DNA of 64,000 bases, from positions 46,553 through 110,552 of the forward strand of contig CAIQPR010000053.1 of assembly GCA_903873775.1 (NCBI GenBank), written 5' to 3'. The position numbers were made by a program, and so were the translations under genes. Below, one piece after another: positions 38,175 to 47,505 of this stretch. The stretch is from an uncultured Actinomycetes bacterium (GTDB lineage: Bacteria; Actinomycetota; Acidimicrobiia; Acidimicrobiales; RAAP-2). Within the stretch, counting starts at the first letter, position 1. Every line of letters starts with the position of its first letter. A model generated the notes under the pieces. It was not told the DNA's origin and searched no databases. It was given only the letters and a program-made list of their open reading frames with translations.

Positions 38175-39082
38175 GCCGCGAGGGCGGAAGCGAGGACGGC
38201 GTCGAGCGTCGCGTCGTCAAAAACAAAGCCCGCGTCGAGCAGGCGAGACGGCAGGACCCGCTGGCTAGCGAGCAGCGCGTCGTTGGTGAGATCTGAACCC
38301 AATGCCAGACGGAGCGCGAAAGGCGGCACCGTCGCACGACCCGGCCGGTGGACGGCCGCGGCGAGCCGCGCGGTGAAGTCGCGGTTCGTGACGGGTTCGG
38401 GGCTCGTGAGATTCACGGGACCAGTCAGGTCACTCTCCAATAGGAACAAGATCGCGCGTACCTGATCACGCAAGGAAATGGGACTCGTCCACTGGTGACC
38501 CGATCCGAGACGACCACCCAGTCCCGCACGGAAGAGGGGGAGTTGCTTCTTCAGCGCTCCGCCTCGCGCACTCATGACAATGCCTGTTCGTAGCCGCGGA
38601 ACCAAGATCCCGGCGCTCTCAAGTGGTTGTGCCGCGTCTTCCCACTGACGGCAGACGTCGGCGAGGAAATCTCGTCCCGGGGGTGAGTCTTCCGTCAAGA
38701 TCTCGTCACCGCGTGAACCGTAGATGCCGATCGCGGACCCGCTCGCCACGACTCGCGGCGGGTGCGACATCTGGGGCAGCGCACGAGCGAGCAGAGCTGT
38801 CGATGACGTGCGCGACTCGAGAATTTCATTTCGCCGAGCTGCCGACCACCGCTTATCCGCAATGCCCGCTCCCGCGAGGTGCACGACCGCGTCAAGGCCG
38901 CCGACCGACGCCAGGTCGGCCTCGTCGATCTCGTCGCGTTCTGGGCGCCACCGAATCATCGCGCCCGACGTCGACGGTGACTCCGGACGAACAAATCGCA
39001 CCACGGCGTCACCGCGTGCCTCGAGCGCCTCGGCGAGCGCAGTGCCAATCAGCCCGTGAGAACCAGTAATACCTACTCGCAC
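38171..39082 (-). CDS. TIGR01777/YfcH-type NAD-dependent epimerase
   Basis: MRVGITGSHGLIGTALAEALEARGDAVVRFVR...VHLAGAGIADKRWSAARRNEILESR. Confidence 0.9.
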   Translation of the reverse strand: MRVGITGSHGLIGTALAEALEARGDAVVRFVRPESPSTSGAMIRWRPERDEIDEADLASVGGLDAVVHLAGAGIADKRWSAARRNEILESRTSSTALLARALPQMSHPPRVVASGSAIGIYGSRGDEILTEDSPPGRDFLADVCRQWEDAAQPLESAGILVPRLRTGIVMSARGGALKKQLPLFRAGLGGRLGSGHQWTSPISLRDQVRAILFLLESDLTGPVNLTSPEPVTNRDFTARLAAAVHRPGRATVPPFALRLALGSDLTNDALLASQRVLPSRLLDAGFVFDDATLDAVLASALAA

Positions 39083-39876
39083 GTCGACCTCCAGGCGTCA
39101 CGTACCACCGTCATCAATTGATCGGGACTCGAGAGGTGCGCACCGTGAGACGCCCCCGGCACTACGCGCACTGTCACCTGCGGAAATTCTCGTCGGAGGT
39201 GCGAGGTCAATTCGTCGTAGTACGCGGCGCGTTCACCGTCCCCGTGGGAGTAGACCCATGCGGAGTCCAGGGTCGAAAGAGTGAAGGGCGCGGGAGCGCG
39301 TAAGGTCCGCAAATCATCGAGCAGGGCCGGCCCGTCGCGGCGGCGGGAGTCTTGCTCCGCGTCGGACAGCCGCGCCCACGCGGTGGGGGAGACCATGCGT
39401 TGAAAGAACTTCTCGGCTTCCACCGCAGGATCACTCCCTAAGTCATTGGTGAAGCCCGGTCGACGGTAAATCCAAGGAAGGGGAGTCTCAAAGCAGACCA
39501 ACGCGTCCGCTACGTCGGGTGCGGCAATTTTGGCGGCGAGCGCAACGACACCGCCGTAACTGTGCCCGAGCAGAATGACCGGACCTCGTGCGCGGTAGGC
39601 ACTCGCGAGCGCGAGCAGGTCGTCGCGGTGCGCCGCAAGGTTGATCGGCTGAAGATCCCTCGACGCTTGGTATCCGCGTCGGTCGTAGGTGACGACGTCA
39701 AAAAGGGAAGATCTCCGCGCGAGTCGGGCGAAGGATCCACCTCGGTCGAGTCCCCCGTGCACGGCAATCAGGGTGGCCTCGGGTTCCGCGACACGACGTT
39801 CGTAGAGGACGAGCCCCGGCACCGGCGAGTGGTCGATGGCGTGCAGTCCGCTGTCGGTCGTCCTCGGCGTCGTCAC
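39073..39876 (-). CDS. Alpha/beta hydrolase
   Basis: VILLGHSYGGVVALAAK nucleophile elbow; LIAVHGGLDRGGSFARLA. Confidence 0.87.
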   Translation of the reverse strand: MTTPRTTDSGLHAIDHSPVPGLVLYERRVAEPEATLIAVHGGLDRGGSFARLARRSSLFDVVTYDRRGYQASRDLQPINLAAHRDDLLALASAYRARGPVILLGHSYGGVVALAAKIAAPDVADALVCFETPLPWIYRRPGFTNDLGSDPAVEAEKFFQRMVSPTAWARLSDAEQDSRRRDGPALLDDLRTLRAPAPFTLSTLDSAWVYSHGDGERAAYYDELTSHLRREFPQVTVRVVPGASHGAHLSSPDQLMTVVRDAWRSTCE

Positions 39877-39949
39877 GTAGTGAACCTACCGGGACGAGGG
39901 CCGGCCGCAGCCACTCGGAACGGCCTCAAATCCCCCTAGGCTTGAGGCC

Positions 39950-42900
39950 GTGACGCCTCCCTCTGACAGTTCAGTGACGACCAGCAAAGGTTCCTTCGGG
40001 CCGAACGCGTGGCTCGTGGATGACATGTATGACCGTTTTCTCGCGGACCCCGCATCCGTGTCGGCCAGTTGGCGGGAGTTTTTCGCCGACTATCAGCGCT
40101 CGCCGGTCCCGACCGTGGTCGCTCCGTCGACCGGTTCCGCCGTCGTCACCGCCCCGAGCGCTGCGGCCACCATCGACAGCACCGCCGCGCCTCTGCGCGG
40201 TTCCGCCGCTCGCATTGTCTCGAACATGACGGCCTCACTCGCGGTGCCCACGGCAACGTCGGTGCGGACCGTGTCGGCGCGTTTGCTCGAGATCAATCGC
40301 ATTGCGCTCAACGAGGCGCTGTCGCGTTCGACCGGTGCGAAGGTCTCCTTTACCCACTTCATTGCGTACGCCATGGTGCAGGGGTTGAAGCGCGTACCGT
40401 CGCTGAACGCCACCTTTGTCGACGCCGTCGACGAGAAGGGCACGCCCGGCGTGCACCGCAACGAACACGTCGGGCTCGGTTTGGCCGTCGACGTAGAGAA
40501 GAGTGACGGATCGCGAAACCTCCTCGTTCCGGTGATTCGGGACGCCGACACGTTGGACTTCCGCGGATTTGTCCTGGCGTACGAAGATCTCGTGCGCCGG
40601 GTGCACTCCGCCACCGCCACGGCGGACGATTTCGCGGGGGCGACCGTGTCGCTCACCAATCCGGGCACCATCGGCACCGTCCAGTCCGTACCCCGACTCA
40701 TGCCCGGACAAGGTGCCATTTTCGGTGTCGGCGCCTTGGGGTGGCCGGCCGGATTTGAAGCGGCGGACCCGCGCGCGTTGGCCGCCATGGGCGTCGGCAA
40801 AGTGCTGACACTCACCTCTACCTACGATCACCGCATCATCCAAGGCGCCGAGAGTGGCCTTTTCCTCAAGTACGTGGCGGAGTGTCTGACGGGTGCTCAC
40901 GGGTTCTACGACGACGTGTTTGCCGCGATGGGTGTGCCCTACGAACCGGCGCGGTGGGCGACGGACAACAACGCGCACGTAGCCGACGCCGATGAGGGCG
41001 TTCTCAAGCAGATTCGCGTGCAGGAACTGATCAACATGTATCGCGTGCGCGGTCACCTCAATGCGCACCTCGACCCCCTGCACTCCGACCCGCCGCCGCT
41101 GCATCCGGAGTTGGATCTCGCAACGTACGGGCTGACGATCTGGGACCTCCCGCGCACATTTGTCGTTGACGGTCTGGCGGGTCGAGACCACGCCACGTTG
41201 GAACAGATACTCGCGATCCTTCGTGACGCCTACTGCCGCACGATCGGCATCGAGTACGGACACATCATGGATCCCGCGCAGAAGAAGTGGATTCAGGAGA
41301 AGGTCGAGGGCGTCAAGTTCTCTCCCACATCCGAACAACAGCGCCGCATTCTGGAGCAGTTGAGTGCCGCCGAAGTCTTCGAGCGCTTCCTGCACACGCG
41401 CTACGTGGGTCAGAAGCGGTTCGGTCTCGAAGGTGGTGAGTCGACCATCGTCATGCTGGACATGATCCTCGGTGCAGCCGCGGACCGCGGTCTATCTGAG
41501 GCGGTCATCGGCATGGCCCACCGCGGGCGACTCAACGTCCTCGCCAATGTTGTCGGTAAGAGCTACTCGGACATCTTCTCGGAGTTCGAGGGCAACCTCG
41601 ATCCGGAGAGCGTCCAGGGCTCGGGTGACGTGAAATATCACAAGGGTGCGGCGGGAACCTACGCCAGTGCTTCTGGTGCGCGCATTGACGTCTCGATGGC
41701 CTCGAACCCTTCGCATCTCGAAGCGGTGAGTCCGGTCGTGGAGGGCATCGTGCGCGCCAAGCAGGACTTGGTCCTGACGCCCGGTGACGGTACCGAGACG
41801 ATGGCGCTGCCGGACCTGTTCCCGTACCTCGCCATTCTCATTCACGGTGACGCCGCTTTCGCGGGCCAGGGTGTGGTGGCCGAGACGCTGAATCTCAGCC
41901 AACTTTCCGGCTACCACATTGGTGGTGCCATTCACTTGGTCATCAATAACCAGGTCGGCTTTACCACTGCGCCCGAGTCCTCGCGGTCGAGCTTCTATCC
42001 CACCGATGTGGCCAAGATGATCCAGGCTCCCGTGTTCCACGTCAACGGAGACGATCCGGAAGCCTGCGCCCGCGCCGCGCAACTCGCCTTTGAGTATCGC
42101 GAGACGTTCCACCGCGATGTCGTCATTGACCTCGTGTGCTACCGACGTCACGGACACAATGAAGGCGACGATCCGAGTTACACGCAGCCGCTGATGTACA
42201 AGATTATCGATCAGACACGCTCGGTGCGCAAGCTGTACACCGAAACGCTCGTGCGACGTGGCGACTTGACGCTCGAGGAAGCCGAGGCGTCCCTAGACGC
42301 ATTCAACGCACGCCTGCAGAGCGTTCTCGACGAGGTGCGCACGGTACCGAAGCCGGTACTCGACGGCGTGCCCGTTGCGGAGATTCCGGCAGACCCCCCG
42401 GCGCCGGCGACGGGTGTTCCCGAGCCGTCGCTTCGGGCCATTGCCGACGCCATCGGGCGCGTTCCCGACGGCTTTACGATGCACCCGAAATTGGAGCGTC
42501 AATTTGCGCAACGAGCGCAACTGGTCGAGACCGGCGACGTCGATTGGGCTCTCGGCGAAGCCTTGGCGTTCGGGTCCCTCGTTCTTGACGGCACGAATGT
42601 CCGACTCATGGGGCAAGACTCCCGACGAGGCACGTTCTCGCACCGTCACGCTGCATTCATCGACTACGCCAACGGTGATGAATGGGTCCCCCTGTCGCAC
42701 TTGGACGGAGCCAAGGGATTCTTCACGGTGCGCGATTCGTCGCTCAGTGAATACGCCGCACTGGGCTTTGAGTACGGCTACTCCGTGGAGTCGACACGAT
42801 CGCTAGTCGCCTGGGAAGCGCAATTTGGTGACTTCGTCAATGGCGCAGAAATCATCATTGACAACTTCCTCGTCGCCGCGGAAGACAAGTGGGGCCAATT

Positions 42901-43561
42901 GGCCTCGCTAGTGATGCTTCTGCCACACGGCTACGAGGGCCAGGGTCCTGAACACTCCAGTGGACGCATTGAGCGATTCCTCTCACTGTGCGCGCGGAAC
43001 AATTTGCGCGTCGCGCAGCCGACGACGGCGAGCCAGTATTTCCACCTTCTACGCAGTCAAGTGCGTCGCGATCACCCCACGCCGTTGGTGGTGTTCACGC
43101 CGAAGTCAATGTTGCGCGCGGCCGCGTCACGTTCGCCTCTCTCGGAATTTGTGACGGGCGGCTTCCAGCGAGTGCTCGACGACGCGACGGTCGCGCCGGA
43201 GGGTGTGCGCCGCGTCGTGATGGCGTCGGGCAAGGTGGCGCACGAGGCCATCGCTCGACGAGACGAGATTGGTGCGTCGCACGTCGCGATCGTGCGTCTC
43301 GAGCAGCTCTACCCCTGGCCCGAAGACGACCTTGCGGTCGTCCTCGGGCGGTATCCCGACGCCCACGAAATCGTGTGGCTCCAGGAAGAGCCCGAGAACA
43401 TGGGTGCGTGGCCCTTCGTCCATCACCAGTTCCACAAATTGTTGCGCGATGGTCGTCAATTGGTGCACGTTGCCCGAGCCGAGTCGGCGAGTCCGGCCAC
43501 CGGTAGTGGTCTCGTGCACGCCGCGGAGCAGGCTGACCTCATGACGCGGGCGGTCGGGTGA
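39950..43561 (+). CDS. kgd: Multifunctional 2-oxoglutarate decarboxylase/dehydrogenase E1 with acyltransferase domain (KGD)
   Basis: N-terminal NAWLVDDMYDRFLADPASVSASWREFF, E2o-like catalytic domain (TYDHRIIQGAESG), E1 domain (GMAHRGRLNVLANVVGK). Confidence 0.95.
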   Translation: MTPPSDSSVTTSKGSFGPNAWLVDDMYDRFLADPASVSASWREFFADYQRSPVPTVVAPSTGSAVVTAPSAAATIDSTAAPLRGSAARIVSNMTASLAVPTATSVRTVSARLLEINRIALNEALSRSTGAKVSFTHFIAYAMVQGLKRVPSLNATFVDAVDEKGTPGVHRNEHVGLGLAVDVEKSDGSRNLLVPVIRDADTLDFRGFVLAYEDLVRRVHSATATADDFAGATVSLTNPGTIGTVQSVPRLMPGQGAIFGVGALGWPAGFEAADPRALAAMGVGKVLTLTSTYDHRIIQGAESGLFLKYVAECLTGAHGFYDDVFAAMGVPYEPARWATDNNAHVADADEGVLKQIRVQELINMYRVRGHLNAHLDPLHSDPPPLHPELDLATYGLTIWDLPRTFVVDGLAGRDHATLEQILAILRDAYCRTIGIEYGHIMDPAQKKWIQEKVEGVKFSPTSEQQRRILEQLSAAEVFERFLHTRYVGQKRFGLEGGESTIVMLDMILGAAADRGLSEAVIGMAHRGRLNVLANVVGKSYSDIFSEFEGNLDPESVQGSGDVKYHKGAAGTYASASGARIDVSMASNPSHLEAVSPVVEGIVRAKQDLVLTPGDGTETMALPDLFPYLAILIHGDAAFAGQGVVAETLNLSQLSGYHIGGAIHLVINNQVGFTTAPESSRSSFYPTDVAKMIQAPVFHVNGDDPEACARAAQLAFEYRETFHRDVVIDLVCYRRHGHNEGDDPSYTQPLMYKIIDQTRSVRKLYTETLVRRGDLTLEEAEASLDAFNARLQSVLDEVRTVPKPVLDGVPVAEIPADPPAPATGVPEPSLRAIADAIGRVPDGFTMHPKLERQFAQRAQLVETGDVDWALGEALAFGSLVLDGTNVRLMGQDSRRGTFSHRHAAFIDYANGDEWVPLSHLDGAKGFFTVRDSSLSEYAALGFEYGYSVESTRSLVAWEAQFGDFVNGAEIIIDNFLVAAEDKWGQLASLVMLLPHGYEGQGPEHSSGRIERFLSLCARNNLRVAQPTTASQYFHLLRSQVRRDHPTPLVVFTPKSMLRAAASRSPLSEFVTGGFQRVLDDATVAPEGVRRVVMASGKVAHEAIARRDEIGASHVAIVRLEQLYPWPEDDLAVVLGRYPDAHEIVWLQEEPENMGAWPFVHHQFHKLLRDGRQLVHVARAESASPATGSGLVHAAEQADLMTRAVG

Positions 43562-44754
43562 CCTCGTCACGAACTGTGCCGAAGCACCGCATTGTTGTCG
43601 ACGGGTCGAATTTGGCGACCGAGGGACGCACCACGCCGAGCCTCGACCAGCTCGACGAAGCGGTGCGCGCATACGTTGACGAGCATCCGAACGCCGAAGT
43701 GATCGTGGTCGCGGACGCTACATTTGAACATCGTGTGGCCCCGACGGACCGGGCACGATTCAAGGAAGCCGAACTCGCGGGCGAGATTGTCACACCGCCC
43801 GCAGGAGCAATTGGTCGAGGTGACGCGTTCATTCTCAAGATCGCCGCCCGTATCGGCGCTGTTGTTCTCAGCAACGATTCGTTTCAGGAATTCCACGAAG
43901 AGCACGCGTGGCTCTTCGAGCCCGGACGCCTTGTCGGTGGCAAGCCCGTGCCGGGTGTGGGATGGGTCTTTACCGACCGTCTTCCGGTGCGAGGGGCGAA
44001 GTCACCGCGCGCCGTGAAGAAGCTGACAGTCGCCCTGCCCGACGGTTCGACACCAGTCATCGGGGCCACGATTACGCCCGCCAAGACGTCCCGGGTGACC
44101 AAGTCACCGCTCAAGTCGTCGCCGAAGGCGGACAAGTCCGAGAAGCTCGATAAGCCCATGGAGAAACTGCCGGAGAAGGATGCCTCCAAGGCATCTGTGA
44201 AGCCCGCGACCACGAAGCGCGCGCCACGAAAGGCGGCGACGCAAAAGGCGACCTCACCCAAGGTGACGGGAACCAAGGCCCCGGCCGGAAAAGTGGCCAA
44301 GGCTGTTAAGTCCGACGTCGTCCCGGCCGCAAATCCACCTCGCGCAGCCAAGGCGGTAAAAGCGGTCAAGGCCGACAAGGCGGCAAAAAAGCCTGCGTCG
44401 CGCCGTGCAACCAAAGTCTCTGAGAGTCCGGCGATCCCGACGCCCGAGCCCGCGGTCGCGTTGCGTCGAGGGCGTCACCCCGTCAACCCCGAATCGTCCT
44501 TTGACGCCTTCGTCGGTGCTCACAAGCTGCGAGCGCAGGTCTCGGGAGAAGTGGTTGCGTTCACGTCACACGGAGCGATCATTGCCGTCGACGCGCCCGA
44601 TGGCTCACGCGTGGAGTGCTACGCACCCACGACGTCGCTCGGATCACCCGCCCCCGCGCGCGCCCGTGACGTCTTGAAGCGCGGCGACCACCGGACATTC
44701 CGTCTTGTCAGTGTCGATAGAGATCGGCGGATCGCGGAGCTCGCGCTGTCGTGA
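43558..44754 (+). CDS. NYN (Zc3h12a-like) RNase domain + basic low-complexity linker + C-terminal S1-like domain
   Basis: HRIVVDGSNLATEG, VVADATFEHR, GRGDAFILKIAARIGAVVLSNDSFQEF resemble the Regnase-type NYN core; K/A/P/T-rich middle; C-terminal LRAQVSGEVVAFTSHGAIIAVDAPDGSRVECYAPTTSLG S1-like. Confidence 0.78.
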   Translation: MTSSRTVPKHRIVVDGSNLATEGRTTPSLDQLDEAVRAYVDEHPNAEVIVVADATFEHRVAPTDRARFKEAELAGEIVTPPAGAIGRGDAFILKIAARIGAVVLSNDSFQEFHEEHAWLFEPGRLVGGKPVPGVGWVFTDRLPVRGAKSPRAVKKLTVALPDGSTPVIGATITPAKTSRVTKSPLKSSPKADKSEKLDKPMEKLPEKDASKASVKPATTKRAPRKAATQKATSPKVTGTKAPAGKVAKAVKSDVVPAANPPRAAKAVKAVKADKAAKKPASRRATKVSESPAIPTPEPAVALRRGRHPVNPESSFDAFVGAHKLRAQVSGEVVAFTSHGAIIAVDAPDGSRVECYAPTTSLGSPAPARARDVLKRGDHRTFRLVSVDRDRRIAELALS

Positions 44755-45185
44755 CCTCGTTTCCGGCGGACCCCACCATCTGGTTGCCGCATCGAGCACC
44801 CTTTTTGTTGTTAGACGCGGTCACCGAAGTCTCCCCAGGGGTGTCGGCACGAGCAACGTGGCATCTTCGCGGCACGGAAGATTTCTTCGCGGGGCACTTC
44901 CCGGGTCACCCCATCACACCCGGCGTCCTGCTTCTTGAATCCATTGCCCAGTGCGGAGCGGTGGCGGTTCTCGATGACCCTCGGTACGCGGGCAAACTTC
45001 CCTTGTTCGGAGGAGTGGAGAAGGCACGCTTTCGTAAGGCGGTCGTTCCCGGTGACGAGGTCGAACTGTTCTGTGAAATGACGCGACTGTCGGCCCGAGG
45101 GGGCAAGGGTGTCGGGACGGCGTCGGTCGATGGCGTCGTCTGCGTGGAAGCCGAACTGCTCTTCGTCGTGATGGACCGTCCGTGA
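44751..45185 (+). CDS. fabZ: 3-hydroxyacyl-ACP dehydratase FabZ-like
   Basis: LPHRAPFLLLDAVTEVSPG, FFAGHFPGHPITPGVLLLESIAQCGAV. Confidence 0.92.
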   Translation: MTSFPADPTIWLPHRAPFLLLDAVTEVSPGVSARATWHLRGTEDFFAGHFPGHPITPGVLLLESIAQCGAVAVLDDPRYAGKLPLFGGVEKARFRKAVVPGDEVELFCEMTRLSARGGKGVGTASVDGVVCVEAELLFVVMDRP

Positions 45186-45949
45186 AAGTTGCGACCTGGA
45201 ACGTCAATTCTTTGACGGCCCGTTGGCCGCGGGTGGACGAGTGGCTCCGCACGCGAGACGTGGACATCGTGTTGGTCCAGGAGACCAAACAAACCGACGC
45301 CAAGTTCCCCTTCGACGCATTGCGGGACCTGGGCTATGACGCCGCCCACTACGGGCAAGGGCAGTGGAATGGCGTGGCCATCTTTTCGCGAGTGGGTCTC
45401 GAAGATGTGACGAGAGGATTCGGCGACGACGACCCTGAGGCGCGCGTCATTGGTGCGAGGTGCGGGGGACTGCAGGTGTACTCCTGCTACGTACCCAATG
45501 GGCGGGCGCTGGATGACCCGCACTACCAGTACAAGTTGTCGTGGCTCGAGAAGTTGCGCGAGCGTCTCGCCGCGCGACCGAGCGACCAACGGATCGTGGT
45601 GGGCGGCGACTTCAACGTGGCCCCTACCGACCTCGACGTGTACGACCCCGAAGCCTTCGTCGGCGCCACCCACGTCAGTGAGCCCGAGCGCGGCGCGATA
45701 CGCGCACTCCTCGCGACGGGTCTCGTGGACGCGGCGAGACAGCACAATCCTGACGATCCGTGTTATTCGTGGTGGGACTACCGCAACGGGTCGTTTCGCC
45801 GTGGGTGGGGCTTACGGATTGACCTTCTTCTGGTCGACGACGTCACGGCGGGTCGCGTCATTGACGTGCACGTCGACCGCGAAGCCCGCAAGGGCGAGAA
45901 GCCGTCGGATCACGCGCCGGTGGTGGTGGAGCTCCGCGACGAGATCTAG
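45182..45949 (+). CDS. xth: Exodeoxyribonuclease III
   Basis: MKVATWNVNSLTARWPRVDEWLRTRDVDIVLVQETKQ...GGDFNVAPTDLDVYDP...SDHAPVVVEL. Confidence 0.95.
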   Translation: MKVATWNVNSLTARWPRVDEWLRTRDVDIVLVQETKQTDAKFPFDALRDLGYDAAHYGQGQWNGVAIFSRVGLEDVTRGFGDDDPEARVIGARCGGLQVYSCYVPNGRALDDPHYQYKLSWLEKLRERLAARPSDQRIVVGGDFNVAPTDLDVYDPEAFVGATHVSEPERGAIRALLATGLVDAARQHNPDDPCYSWWDYRNGSFRRGWGLRIDLLLVDDVTAGRVIDVHVDREARKGEKPSDHAPVVVELRDEI

Positions 45950-47505
45950 CTCAAACCCTTCGGCAGCACGGCCTCAATGAAACTCGGACCGGGGGTGGCG
46001 AAGGAACGTTCCAGTGCCTCGGTGAAGTCGTCCGCGGTCGTGGCGCGCGTCGCCGGAACGCCGAAGGCGCGGGAGAGACCGCTCAAGTCCAGCGTGGGAT
46101 CATCCAAATCCAGCATCCGCCGCGACTGTGCGCCCTCGGCGGTGGCGCCCACGCGCTGCAGTTCGAGATTCAAGATGGCGTACGAGCGATTCGAGAGACC
46201 CACCACCGTGACATCAACGCCTTCACGCGCCATTGACCACAGCGCCTGCGGGGTGTACATCATGGACCCGTCGGCCTCGAAGGCGAGGACGCGTCGGCCC
46301 CCTCCTCCAATGGCTGCTCCCAGCGCGGCCGGCAGACCGTACCCAATGGCCCCGCCCGTCAGCGTCATCCACTGGTGTGGAGGTGCGAAGCGCGTCGCAC
46401 CGAAGAGGTGCACGCCGGCGGTGTTGGATTCGTCCACCACGATGACGTCCTCCGGCATCGTGGCGCCCACGGCCTGCGCCAGCGCCGCCGTCGTCAAGTC
46501 ACCGTGCGGCTTCTGGGGTCGCTCGCCCGTGGCAACCGCGACCTCCGGAGCGTCGAGGGCCGCGGCGAGGAATTCGAGAGCGCCGATGACGTCGGATCCC
46601 GGCGGGGCAACATTGACCACGCGGCAGCCGCTGTGAACGAGTCGGCTCGGAATGTCCGGGTACCCAAAGAAGCCGACGGGTTCCGCGGCACCGAGGAGAA
46701 CGAGCGTGTCCACGTCTTTGAGTTGGCTGATCGCGAATTCGCTTAAGTAAATCAGTCGTTCGGGTGCCTCGACGCCCGCGCCGTGATCCTGCAGGGTCGG
46801 GAAGGTTTCCGTAATCACGCGCGCGTTGACGGCCGCAGCGACACGGGTCGCGAGGGCGAGTCCTTCGGCGGACACGGCCGCGCCACCCAAGAACAAGGCC
46901 GCGCGCGGCGAACGCAACGCTGCCAATCCGGCGTCGAGGTGTTCGTCAGCAGGGACGCTCGGACGGCGTCGATCGGCGAGGGGCCAGTGCGCCGGTGGGG
47001 ACGAGAGCTCGCCCCACGAGACGTCAGCGGGGAGAACGAGCGTCGCGACCTGACCGGGAGGTCCGTAGCTTGCGGCCACCGCGGCCGCGACATCCCCAGG
47101 GAGGTCATCGGGACGCGCGCTGCGGCGATACCAGGCCGACGCGCCACGGGCGATCGACGCGATATCGCTGTCGAGCGGGGCGTCGTAACGGGAGTGGTAC
47201 GTGGCGTGGTCGCCGACAATATTGATCACCGGCACCCGTGCGCGCCGGGCATTGTGCAAGTTGGCGTGGCCGTTACCAAGCCCCGGTCCGAGGTGGAGCA
47301 GCGTGGCCGCCGGTCCGCCCGTCACACGGGCGTACCCGTCCGCGGCCCCAGTGGCCACACCCTCGAACAAACACAAGATCCCTCGAACATCGCTCACCGC
47401 GTCGAGTGCGGCGACGGCGTGCATTTCACTCGTTCCGGGGTTGGAGAACCAGACGTTGACGCCGTTGGCGCCAAGGGTGGAGAGAAGGGATTCGGCGCCG
47501 TTCAT
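45946..47505 (-). CDS. Thiamine-pyrophosphate enzyme, acetolactate synthase/benzoylformate decarboxylase-like
   Basis: NVWFSNPGTSEMHAVAALD, GGAIGYGLPAALGAAIGGGGRRVLAFEADGSMMYTPQALWSMAREGVDVTVVGLSNRSYAIL. Confidence 0.88.
   Translation of the reverse strand: MNGAESLLSTLGANGVNVWFSNPGTSEMHAVAALDAVSDVRGILCLFEGVATGAADGYARVTGGPAATLLHLGPGLGNGHANLHNARRARVPVINIVGDHATYHSRYDAPLDSDIASIARGASAWYRRSARPDDLPGDVAAAVAASYGPPGQVATLVLPADVSWGELSSPPAHWPLADRRRPSVPADEHLDAGLAALRSPRAALFLGGAAVSAEGLALATRVAAAVNARVITETFPTLQDHGAGVEAPERLIYLSEFAISQLKDVDTLVLLGAAEPVGFFGYPDIPSRLVHSGCRVVNVAPPGSDVIGALEFLAAALDAPEVAVATGERPQKPHGDLTTAALAQAVGATMPEDVIVVDESNTAGVHLFGATRFAPPHQWMTLTGGAIGYGLPAALGAAIGGGGRRVLAFEADGSMMYTPQALWSMAREGVDVTVVGLSNRSYAILNLELQRVGATAEGAQSRRMLDLDDPTLDLSGLSRAFGVPATRATTADDFTEALERSFATPGPSFIEAVLPKGLS

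Noticed and set aside
40235-41395. 386-aa minus-strand ORF inside kgd
   Set aside because: Shadow ORF of a conserved enzyme; no recognisable motif.
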